A stretch of DNA of 64,000 nucleotides, from assembly GCA_013112555.1 (NCBI GenBank), contig JABFGK010000002.1:1116001-1180000 (forward strand). The letters run 5' to 3'. This document shows positions 10,893 to 18,872 of the stretch, piece after piece. This DNA comes from Planctomycetota bacterium (lineage in GTDB: Bacteria > Planctomycetota > Phycisphaerae > Phycisphaerales > UBA5793). The translations under genes were made by a program, and so were the position numbers. The notes under the pieces were generated by a model, which did no database searches, was not told the DNA's origin, and was given only the letters and a program-made list of their open reading frames with translations. Position 1 is the first letter of the stretch. Every line of letters begins with the position of its first letter.

Positions 10893-12596
10893 TTATGAGG
10901 TGTCGGACTGCAGTTGTTCCAGCAGTGCATGGTCAATCCGCTCCTTGACGGTTCGCCGATCCAGCCCGAGCCGTCGGCCGGCCTCCTGATAGCTCCCGCA
11001 CTGTGCATAGACCAGTGTGCAATACTGATTCGTCAACTCGTCCACGGACAGCCGGCCGGCTTTCATCTGCTGCATCATTTCGGATACGGAATCACGGCCG
11101 CCGCTGCCGCCGTCTGTCACCTGCTCGGCATCGTGCCCGGCGTCATTGTCCGGTGTGCGCGGCGTCGTCCACTGGGCTGCCGGCTCATATTCGCCACGAA
11201 TCAGCACGTTGCGTACACACTGGTCCAGTTCGCGGATGTTGCCCGGCCAGCCGTAGTCAGGCGGCATGGAGGTCGAGATGTAGTCGATGGTCTCCTCGAC
11301 GAGCGGCCGGCTCTCCTGCTCACCGATGAGTCGGGCTGCGAGATAACTGACGAGTCCCTCCAGGTCGTCGGGTCGATCGTCGAGTTGCTCGCGCAGCGTC
11401 GGCGAGTGGACGGTATCGGAACAGATTCGGTAATAGAAATCCTGCCGAATGTGCCCTTGCTGTATCAGCGCATACACGTCGCGATTGGTGGCCGCGATAA
11501 TCTTGCCATCAAATCGTCGCTGCTTCGTGTCCCCGATGCGCTCGAAGGTCCGGGTCTGGAGGACGCGCAGGAGTTTGACCTGGATGGACGGGTGGAGGTC
11601 GCCGATCTCATCCAGAAACACCGTTCCCAGTGCCGGGCAACTCTCCAGCCAACCGGCTCGATCCGACAAAGCCCCGGTGAACGCGCCGCGGCAATGGCCG
11701 AACAATTCCGATTCGATGAGCGTCGGGGACAAGGCCGACAGGTTCACTGCTGAGAATGACTGCTCGTAGTGCTCGACGAACGTGCCGGTATCGTGATCAA
11801 ACGGGATATAGCGGGACAGGCCGATCGCACGGGCCGCGACTTCCTTGCCGGTGCCGGACTCTCCTACCACCAGAGTCGTGATGTCGGCCATCCGGTTGAA
11901 CAGCACCCGGCGATATCGTCTGGCATCATGGGTAAAGATGGATTGCCAGATCGCAGCCCGGAAGCGCGCTGCCGGCACCGACTGGCCGAAGACATGACGG
12001 AATATGTGCCGAAACGCCCGTTTGACCTGGAAAAAGCAGGCAAACAGATGGGCGATCCCCTCCGGTTCAACGGGGATCAGGCTGTTTGATTGTGGCCCCC
12101 CCGGTCCGTTTGCACCGGTCGCGATCGCCTGGGCAATGGGCCCGAACAGGTGCGAGGCGTCCCGTTCGAAATCTGAGTACATCGCGACCTTCGGCAGGTG
12201 CCCGGCTTTGGGCCGTTGGACCAGGTGCATCGCATCAAGCAGTGCATCGCGATAGCGGTGGTACAAAACGACGAGCGACAGATCGACGTACAGCGTCAAC
12301 TGATCGTCATCCGGTGGGATCGTCGGCCCCTTCTCTGATTGCTGAATCAACTTCGCTCTGGCCTGTTCGAGCAGGCGCTGTGTCCGGGTCGTGATGGCTT
12401 CCACGTTCGGGTGGTCGCCCAGGATCTCGCCCCGCAGGTTCCAGTCGGACTCCTGTTCAACAAACGATTCGCCCAGGGCACGACGCTCGAGATCGATCCG
12501 CTGGGGCATGAACGGGTTGCAGTATGCCAGATCGGCCACAGCCCGGGCAAAGCCGAGGTCGCGTGCTGGGAACAGTTTGGCTGCCGATGGTGCCAT
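10893..12596 (-). CDS. Sigma-54-dependent transcriptional activator (bEBP) with unrecognised N-terminal domain
   Basis: 567 residues. The central AAA+ domain has Walker A GESGTGKE (about residue 245), the sigma-54-contacting loop GAFTGA (about 304-309), Walker B TVFLDEIGDL (about 325) and the arginine-finger region DFYYRI. The C-terminus is a Fis-type helix-turn-helix (CGSYQEAGRRLGLDRRTVKE). It therefore remodels sigma-54 RNA polymerase at -24/-12 promoters. The roughly 240-residue N-terminal part is neither a response-regulator receiver nor an obvious PAS or GAF domain, so the input signal is unknown. The ATG at 12596 follows GGAG at a good distance. It diverges from a VIT-vWA/rhombosortase operon that has a sigma-54-like promoter, the likely target. 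Confidence 0.93.
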   Translation of the reverse strand: MAPSAAKLFPARDLGFARAVADLAYCNPFMPQRIDLERRALGESFVEQESDWNLRGEILGDHPNVEAITTRTQRLLEQARAKLIQQSEKGPTIPPDDDQLTLYVDLSLVVLYHRYRDALLDAMHLVQRPKAGHLPKVAMYSDFERDASHLFGPIAQAIATGANGPGGPQSNSLIPVEPEGIAHLFACFFQVKRAFRHIFRHVFGQSVPAARFRAAIWQSIFTHDARRYRRVLFNRMADITTLVVGESGTGKEVAARAIGLSRYIPFDHDTGTFVEHYEQSFSAVNLSALSPTLIESELFGHCRGAFTGALSDRAGWLESCPALGTVFLDEIGDLHPSIQVKLLRVLQTRTFERIGDTKQRRFDGKIIAATNRDVYALIQQGHIRQDFYYRICSDTVHSPTLREQLDDRPDDLEGLVSYLAARLIGEQESRPLVEETIDYISTSMPPDYGWPGNIRELDQCVRNVLIRGEYEPAAQWTTPRTPDNDAGHDAEQVTDGGSGGRDSVSEMMQQMKAGRLSVDELTNQYCTLVYAQCGSYQEAGRRLGLDRRTVKERIDHALLEQLQSDTS

Positions 12597-12614
12597 TGAC
12601 GTGTGTCTCCGCAA

Positions 12615-12631
12615 TGCACAGTGAATGTGCA
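12615..12631. promoter_or_regulatory. Inverted repeat, candidate enhancer site for the adjacent bEBP
   Basis: TGCACA-N5-TGTGCA, a perfect 6-base inverted repeat. It lies 18 bases upstream of the bEBP start codon and 109 bases upstream of the -24 element of the divergent operon. That is a usual distance for a bEBP upstream activating sequence and would also allow autoregulation. No other copies were looked for genome-wide. Confidence 0.4.
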
Positions 12632-12739
12632 GACATTGTACAGCAGCCAGCCCCCTGCGTTGCGGCGCCGGTTGATATCGTCACGCCGCGAATGGCGTAA
12701 GTGGCTGTGATTGTGTGAGTTACACTTCTTTGGAGAGTG

Positions 12740-12755
12740 TGGCACACGGCTCGCT
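12740..12755 (+). promoter_or_regulatory. Sigma-54 (-24/-12) promoter of the VIT-vWA/rhombosortase operon
   Basis: TGGCACACGGCTCGCT matches the sigma-54 consensus TGGCACGNNNNTTGCW, with the essential GG and GC exactly spaced. The mismatches are A for G at position 7 and C for T at position 13. It lies about 50 bases before the start codon at 12805, and a gene for a sigma-54 activator diverges from it. Confidence 0.65.
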
Positions 12756-12804
12756 TCTCTTGTTGCGTGGACCAGTGTCCACTCAGCACGAAGGAGTGCC
12801 AGCC

Positions 12805-15009
12805 ATGCGTATGACCATCCTCTCAGTGTCGCGTCAGTGCAGCCGTTTTGCAGTCGGGGTAGCGGCAGCCGTTGCCCTTGTATGCGGCTCCGTTGCCGGC
12901 ACCCCGGTGGCTCGTGCCGGCGGGTTGCTCATTGCCGACGGCGGATTCGGCGGGCGCCTCGAGATTCGCGAACACATCGTCAACGTGACGATCCGTGACG
13001 GCATTGCCATCACCGAGGTCGAACAGGTGTTTTTCAATACCGAGCGGCGGGTCGTGGAAGCGCTCTACACGTTCCCGGTGCCCAAAGGGGCCTCGGTTTC
13101 AAACTTCAGCATGTGGATCAACGGTAAGGAAATGATCGGCGAGGTGGCCGAGCGCGAGCGAGCCAGAAAGATCTACGAGAGTTACAAAGAGACTCGACGC
13201 GATCCCGGGTTGCTCGAACAGGTGGACTACAAGCGCTTCGAGATGCGCGTCTTCCCGATCGCAGCCGAATCCGAGCAGCGCGTGTCGATCACCTATTACC
13301 AGGAACTCGATGTTGACAACGACTGGGCGTCATATGTCTATCCGCTGCAGACCTCGACACGCAGTGGCATCGACGAAACCACCACCGGCCGATTTGCCAT
13401 CACCTGTGATATCGAATCCACCATCCCGTTGACTCAGGTGACCAGCCCGACCCATGCTGATGACTTCGTGTTTGTCGATCATGCCGAGTCGTACTGGCAG
13501 GCGAGTCTCGAAGTGCCGGCCGGTGACTTGTCGCGCGATGTCGTCATTAACTACAAGGCGGTCAGGCCGCGCACCGGGCTCGATCTGCTCGTGTCGCGTG
13601 AAAGCAGTGGGCGGGAGGATGGGTACTTCTGCCTCACCATGACCGCCGGCCAGGAACTCGAGCCGCTGGACACGGGCCAGGACTACGTTTTTGTTCTCGA
13701 TGTCTCCGGCTCGATGCGGGCGGACTCGAAACTCGAACTTACCCGTGAGCAGGTGGCTTCGTTTGTTGATGTCCTCGGGCCGAAGGATCGGTTTGACGTT
13801 CTCACATTCAGTGCCGAGGTCAATCGGTTGTTCGGTCAGTTGACCGAGGCCGGCAGTGATGCCGTGCGCGCACAAACACACGCGTTCCTGGATTCACAGG
13901 AGGCGCGCGGCGGGACGTCACTGAAGCCGGCTGTTGAACTGGCCTATGGCTATCAGGATCCGGAGCGGCCGTTGCTCGTCGTCATTCTGTCCGACGGCAT
14001 GACCGAACAGAAGGAACGGTCGGCGCTGGTGCGTGCCATTCAAAGCCACCCGGACAACTCCCGCGTGTTCTGTATCGGGGTCGGCAATGATGTCAACAAG
14101 CCCCTGCTGGAACAGGTAGCACAGCGGGCCGGCGGCCTGGCAGCGTTCGTCTCGTTCGGCGATGACTTTGATCGGCAGGCACGCGCCTTTCGACGAAAGT
14201 TAACACGGCCGGTTGTCTCTGACATTGCTGTGAACGTGTCGGGCGTGGATGTGTATGACCTCGAACCAAACGGCTCATTGCCGCCCCTGTATCATGGCAC
14301 CCCGGTCCGCGTGTACGGGCGCTATCAGAACCCGGGCGTGGCCGATGTGATCCTCAGCGGCCGGATTAACGATACCCCGTTTGAAAAAACACTCAAGATC
14401 GAGTTTCCGGCACAGGCTGACGCCACCCCCGAGATCGAGCGGATGTGGGCCTGGCATCGCGTGGATCGGTTGCTCAAGGAAGCCGATGCGCAGGGCGCGG
14501 TACGCCCGCAGTCGGTGATTGATGAAGTCGTCCGACTTGGCGAAGGGTATTCAATCGCTTCGGAATACACCTCATTCATTGTGCTGGAAAACGATGCGGA
14601 GTATCGGCGTTGGTCGCTTGATCGAAAGAATGCCGTCCGCATCAAGCGCGATCGCGCTGCCCGGGACCAGGTGCAATCACGCCTGGCCGCGATGCGCGAC
14701 AAGGCCCAGCGCGCGATGGCATCAAACCGTGCCCAGGGATCCGACGGCGCCGCTCTCGATGATTCGGTGACGCGCTACGGCACCAAGCAGCCTGTGCCGG
14801 TTCGGCAATCGACCGGTCCGGCCAACTCCGCGTCTGCCCCAAGCCCGGGCCGAAGTGCCGACGTTGATTGGGACAGTGGGGGTGGGGCGATCGATCCCGT
14901 ATCGGCCATCGCCATCATCATCCTGGCACTACTGGCCGTGTGGCGCGTGTCAGAGAAGCGAGTCCTCTCAACAAACAGCCCTCGACATGGATCAGGTCGT
15001 GTGGAATGA
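12805..15009 (+). CDS. VIT and von Willebrand A domain surface protein with GlyGly-CTERM-like tail
   Basis: 734 residues. A signal peptide (VAAAVALVCGSVAGTPVARA) precedes a VIT domain (about residues 45-170, containing ALYTFPVPKGASVSNF), then a vWA domain with an intact metal-ion site DVSGSMRADS (about residue 300). The C-terminus has a Gly-rich stretch (DSGGG), a hydrophobic helix (VSAIAIIILALLAVW) and basic residues (RVSEKR), the layout of a sorting tail. VIT-vWA proteins are known as dedicated targets of proteobacterial sortases. Here the stop overlaps the start of a rhombosortase-like gene in an ATGA. The start at 12805 follows AAGGAG, and an upstream extension to 12715 would run through the promoter. 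Probably envelope-anchored or processed, with adhesion as a possible role. Confidence 0.9.
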   Translation: MRMTILSVSRQCSRFAVGVAAAVALVCGSVAGTPVARAGGLLIADGGFGGRLEIREHIVNVTIRDGIAITEVEQVFFNTERRVVEALYTFPVPKGASVSNFSMWINGKEMIGEVAERERARKIYESYKETRRDPGLLEQVDYKRFEMRVFPIAAESEQRVSITYYQELDVDNDWASYVYPLQTSTRSGIDETTTGRFAITCDIESTIPLTQVTSPTHADDFVFVDHAESYWQASLEVPAGDLSRDVVINYKAVRPRTGLDLLVSRESSGREDGYFCLTMTAGQELEPLDTGQDYVFVLDVSGSMRADSKLELTREQVASFVDVLGPKDRFDVLTFSAEVNRLFGQLTEAGSDAVRAQTHAFLDSQEARGGTSLKPAVELAYGYQDPERPLLVVILSDGMTEQKERSALVRAIQSHPDNSRVFCIGVGNDVNKPLLEQVAQRAGGLAAFVSFGDDFDRQARAFRRKLTRPVVSDIAVNVSGVDVYDLEPNGSLPPLYHGTPVRVYGRYQNPGVADVILSGRINDTPFEKTLKIEFPAQADATPEIERMWAWHRVDRLLKEADAQGAVRPQSVIDEVVRLGEGYSIASEYTSFIVLENDAEYRRWSLDRKNAVRIKRDRAARDQVQSRLAAMRDKAQRAMASNRAQGSDGAALDDSVTRYGTKQPVPVRQSTGPANSASAPSPGRSADVDWDSGGGAIDPVSAIAIIILALLAVWRVSEKRVLSTNSPRHGSGRVE

Positions 15010-15851
15010 GCCGTATCCAGCGAACAAACAACATGGCGACCCGCTGTGGTGTTTCGTGGCAGCAGAGACAACGGCAGCGGCAGCAGATGAACAAGCAAAC
15101 GATGAGATGTGCAAATCATCGGCACTCCGCAGTAGGCGAGTGCACCCACTCCTGGCCGGTGGTCACGCTGGTGGTCAGCGTGGCATCGGTCATCTGCTGC
15201 TGTTGCTGTTGGCTGCTGTTGCCGGCCGGACCGGCCGATGCCTGGGCCACAGCCGCCCAGTTCGATCGAGCGGCAGTCTTTGAAGGCGGCCAATGGTGGC
15301 GACTCATTACCTGCCATCTCTCCCACTGGAGTCTTGACCATTTAGTCTGGGACCTGGCCGTCTTTGTCATACTCGGAACGATCCTCGAGATGCAGAACCG
15401 GCGTCGTTATTATGTCACCCTGCTCATATCCGCGATCGTGATTCCATTGGCCGTCTGGTGGCTCCGTCCCGATCTGGGAACGTACCGCGGGCTTTCAGGA
15501 ATCGACTCGGCCTTGTTTGTTCTGCTTGCCCTGCCGATGCTGTGTCCTGCCACGAACACGCGCAACACTCAGCCCATGCAGTGGCCGATCGCCCGATGGA
15601 TCCTGCCGGTGTTGTCAGGCATGGCACTGGTTCTGTTTCTTGGTAAATGCGGGTATGAAGCGGTGGCCGGGACGACGCTTTTTGTGGATAGTGTGTCGAG
15701 CGGCTTCATCCCGTCTCCGGAATCGCACATTGCAGGAGCCGTGGCAGCCGGCGCGGTCGTTTTGCTTATTCGTACTTCCGTTCGAGTGCCAGAAAGGCCT
15801 CTTCATATCGCGGCCCGCCGAGGTGTGGATCGGTCAATCGAAGCCGTCTGA
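15006..15851 (+). CDS. Rhombosortase-like rhomboid family intramembrane serine protease
   Basis: 281 residues, multi-pass. It keeps the rhomboid catalytic serine motif in YRGLSGIDSALF, the upstream histidine-rich loop HLSHWSLDHLVWDL, and the last-helix histidine in PESHIAGAVAAG. The short form and gene context match rhombosortases, which cleave proteins carrying GlyGly-CTERM tails. It begins within the stop of the VIT-vWA gene (ATGA, 15006-15009), so translation is coupled. The roughly 80-residue N-terminal stretch before the first membrane helix is low in hydrophobicity and may be partly spurious, since a later ATG (for example about 15084) is possible. Its 3' end overlaps the convergent helical-repeat gene by 86 bases. 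Confidence 0.82.
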   Translation: MSRIQRTNNMATRCGVSWQQRQRQRQQMNKQTMRCANHRHSAVGECTHSWPVVTLVVSVASVICCCCCWLLLPAGPADAWATAAQFDRAAVFEGGQWWRLITCHLSHWSLDHLVWDLAVFVILGTILEMQNRRRYYVTLLISAIVIPLAVWWLRPDLGTYRGLSGIDSALFVLLALPMLCPATNTRNTQPMQWPIARWILPVLSGMALVLFLGKCGYEAVAGTTLFVDSVSSGFIPSPESHIAGAVAAGAVVLLIRTSVRVPERPLHIAARRGVDRSIEAV

Positions 15852-18645
15852 TCCGAGGAGCGATGCGGGCCGTATTGCGTTGGGCGGAATCGAGAATACG
15901 CAACAGGCGCAATTCACTGAGCCAGTACACATCCGGGTACTGCCCCCGATCATCGTCACTCAACTGTGCATTCAGCGTACTGAATGCGCGAAACGACTCA
16001 GGGTCGGATGGATCGATCCGGTACCGACATTCAGCCAGCCCAAACAGGGGGAGCATGGCGCGCGGGTCATCGGCAACCAACTGTTCATAATGAGGCAGCG
16101 CATCGCGGTAGCGGCCGGCCAGCCGATATCCTTCTGCCAGATAGTACCGAGTGGCCGACGTGCTTTGGTTGCCTGTGTCGGCCTGGCGGATGCGCCACAG
16201 CCATTCGCACAGGGGAACCATGCGACGTTGCGCCTCGGCCACGATCGGTTCATCGAGTGGCTGCTCGAGTTCCTGTGCATGCAGCCGTTCATGTGTCCGC
16301 ACCATGAGATTGTCAACGACGGAACCGGCCTGCTCGGCCGGGATTTCGCTCAACAGCCGACTGAGCCACGCGTCGATCTCGTCGTCACGGTTGAGTTGTT
16401 CGAGCGATCGAATTGACAGGTACACCTGTTCGGCCAGCAGTTCCGCAACGGTCGGTCGGGCAGGGCGCGGCAGCGCTGCGGTTGCTGCATCCGGTTCGGC
16501 TCTTGCGTCCGAGGCTGTTGTCATGTCGATTGCCAACGCTTCCAGCACCGTGAGCGCTTCAGCCGGTTCACGAAGCAACAAATGACACTCAGCCTGAGCG
16601 AGTTGGGACGCGACGAATAAGACATCATCATCAGGGGTTGCGACGAGCGCCTGTCGTGCATCACGCACGGTTTCGAGGCTGTCGCGTGCGATGTCGTCAA
16701 GCGAGGCTCCTGACTCCTCGGCAGCCCGCAGCCGATGGAGGGCAGCCTTGATCCGGAGCCAGGCCGCATCGGCTGAATCCGGTGCCCCATATCGGGGGAC
16801 GGCTGCCAGGATGGTGGCGACCTGGGCATACTCCTGCCGATGTAAGGCCAGCGTGGCGAGTTGCAAGGCAGCCCGGTCATGGTGTTCATGGGCTGGGTAG
16901 CGGTCGAGACAGGTTGACAATGCGTGTTCAAGCCGGGATTCCGCGTCGGCCTGCTCCGATGCGTGTGCAGTCCGATGAAGAACCAAGGCCAGTGCAGCAG
17001 CGTGGTATGCAGCCATCGGGGCACGTTCGTACATGGGATACTCGGTGGCCAGTTCCAGCAGGAGTGACACCGCGCGATCCGTCTCGCCGGTTGCCAGTTG
17101 GATTGCAGCAGTCAGATAGAGGGCACGGGGCCGGAGGCGTGGGGCCATCGTGCTGGCTGAATCATCGCGGTGCAGCACGATCTCCAGCATCGTCATTGCC
17201 TGCGGGTGTGATTCAGGCCGGCCGGCCAGCGCCTGGGCCCGGGCCAGCAACAGCGGTGACGGCCAGTCCTCAGGTTTGTCCAGCACGGGCGGCATTAACA
17301 TCGACAGCCGGCGGTCAACCAGACTGTCCTGCGTCTCGCGCGATATCGACAGCCCCGGTCGGTCCAGAAATTCCGTTTGATAAATGTCAAGTGCCACCAA
17401 CGGCTGTATCGCAGCCACATTCTCAACATTGGCGACCCAGTCCGGCGTCTCGTCGGCTTGCAGTTGCCACAGGACATGGTTGTCTGCTGTCAACAACAGC
17501 AGCAGCGGATTCGACCGGACCCATGACTGGGCTGCGAGTCGGTTGATCGACGTGATCGCAGCAAGCGGGCTGTCAGCATGAGCGCTGGCCACGGCGAGCC
17601 CGAGCGATGCACGGAGTCGGGCACTGCCGGATTCATCAACCGAGACGGGCGTGGCGATCGGCTCGAGCGCGTTGGTAATACGATCGAGTTCCGCATCGAG
17701 TCGAAGATCTGCCAACGCTGCGGTGACCGCTGCCTGGTGTTGCCAGGGGGCCGGCAGTGCGGCTGCAAGCGGGCGCAGCAGGTCACGGGCCTCTGCCAGT
17801 GCATTGCCGATGGCCTCGCGCTGATCGGTGTCAGTGTTCACAATCGTCCAGCCCGGGTTCTGAACGGTCCGGGTGACATCACACCGAACCGTTGCAACGG
17901 CCCACAGGTAGCGGGCCGTACCGAGCAGGAATGGCAGGCGTTGGTTCTTCTCGGCTGTGATGAGCCGACGACGCAGTGCCTGGAGATCAATGTCGGTCTC
18001 GTAAGCCGGATCATCCTCCAGTTCCAGGATCCAGTCATCAAGTGCATAGAGGGCCTGGTCAGCCAGGTCGACGGCTTCGGCTGCCATGTCTCGCAGGTGC
18101 TGTGCCTGTTCCAGTGACGAAATGCCGAATTCAACCGCCAGATCAAGCCCGGCATCGGCACCGCTCAGGAATAACAGATCGCGGGCCAGATCTCCCTGCC
18201 ACCGGGCGACCCGCAGGTCACTCCCGTTTTCTGCGATCAGCCGCCGTTGCGCATCGAGAAGGGCCGAAATGGCATCTGTTCGATCAACCGCCGGCACCCG
18301 GCCGGGAGTGGTATCGCGTGCGGATTCGGTCAGGATGGCCCGAGCCCGGGCAACCGCGGTCAATTGCGGCCAGGCTGGGTCCATCTCAGCCCCAATGATC
18401 GCCGGATCGTTTTCCAGTGTCTCAAGGACATCGATCACACCTGACCGGCCCAGCCCATCGAGAAATGCTTCGCGATCGAGTCGGTCATCAAGTGTTTGTG
18501 CCCATGATGTCGCGGTGAGACTCCATAGCACGGAGCACAGGACAATGAAGACCGACCACCCTGCCGGGATCAGGCCCCCTTGCCACGAGCGCGCGGGATT
18601 CGAGGCTGAAACGGATTTCTGGATGATGCGGTGGATACGTGTCAT
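15766..18645 (-). CDS. Large secreted alpha-helical repeat (TPR-like) protein, function unknown
   Basis: 959 residues. A signal-anchor or signal peptide (WSVFIVLCSVLWSLTATSWA, about residues 30-49) is followed by an almost all-helical Ala, Leu and Arg-rich body with many degenerate 34-residue-like helical pairs. The clearest is near the C-terminus (TRYYLAEGYRLAGRYRDALPHYEQL), a good tetratricopeptide repeat. Such proteins act as periplasmic scaffolds, and no enzymatic motif is seen. The start codon is directly preceded by a perfect hairpin that includes its ribosome-binding site. Its 3' end runs 86 bases into the oppositely oriented rhombosortase gene. Confidence 0.75.
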   Translation of the reverse strand: MTRIHRIIQKSVSASNPARSWQGGLIPAGWSVFIVLCSVLWSLTATSWAQTLDDRLDREAFLDGLGRSGVIDVLETLENDPAIIGAEMDPAWPQLTAVARARAILTESARDTTPGRVPAVDRTDAISALLDAQRRLIAENGSDLRVARWQGDLARDLLFLSGADAGLDLAVEFGISSLEQAQHLRDMAAEAVDLADQALYALDDWILELEDDPAYETDIDLQALRRRLITAEKNQRLPFLLGTARYLWAVATVRCDVTRTVQNPGWTIVNTDTDQREAIGNALAEARDLLRPLAAALPAPWQHQAAVTAALADLRLDAELDRITNALEPIATPVSVDESGSARLRASLGLAVASAHADSPLAAITSINRLAAQSWVRSNPLLLLLTADNHVLWQLQADETPDWVANVENVAAIQPLVALDIYQTEFLDRPGLSISRETQDSLVDRRLSMLMPPVLDKPEDWPSPLLLARAQALAGRPESHPQAMTMLEIVLHRDDSASTMAPRLRPRALYLTAAIQLATGETDRAVSLLLELATEYPMYERAPMAAYHAAALALVLHRTAHASEQADAESRLEHALSTCLDRYPAHEHHDRAALQLATLALHRQEYAQVATILAAVPRYGAPDSADAAWLRIKAALHRLRAAEESGASLDDIARDSLETVRDARQALVATPDDDVLFVASQLAQAECHLLLREPAEALTVLEALAIDMTTASDARAEPDAATAALPRPARPTVAELLAEQVYLSIRSLEQLNRDDEIDAWLSRLLSEIPAEQAGSVVDNLMVRTHERLHAQELEQPLDEPIVAEAQRRMVPLCEWLWRIRQADTGNQSTSATRYYLAEGYRLAGRYRDALPHYEQLVADDPRAMLPLFGLAECRYRIDPSDPESFRAFSTLNAQLSDDDRGQYPDVYWLSELRLLRILDSAQRNTARIAPRIRRLRLTDPHLGGPRYEEAFLALERKYE

Positions 18646-18648
18646 TTT

Positions 18649-18686
18649 TTCTTCCGTTTGTATTGTACGGAGGACAAACGGAAGAA
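18649..18686 (-). promoter_or_regulatory. Hairpin over the ribosome-binding site of the helical-repeat gene
   Basis: Perfect 12-base inverted repeat, TTCTTCCGTTTG at 18649-18660 and CAAACGGAAGAA at 18675-18686, with a 14-base spacer. On the leftward transcript it ends four bases before the ATG at 18645, and the purine-rich GGAAG that should serve as ribosome-binding site is inside the stem. It could be an RNA switch or a protein-binding operator. Confidence 0.5.
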
Positions 18687-18872
18687 GGTGAAGATGTGTC
18701 TATTCCCAGGATGCCAAAGAACCGGCCGAAACGGCTGGCGTAAGCAATACGAGCCCGCAACGATCAGTTTTCGGGTATCCGTGTTTTCCTACTTCACACC
18801 GACGTTTTGTGCCCATGGCGCATCAATCTGTCGGTTCCTGTTCGGACTCACACTGTATGTATGGAGGTGGCC

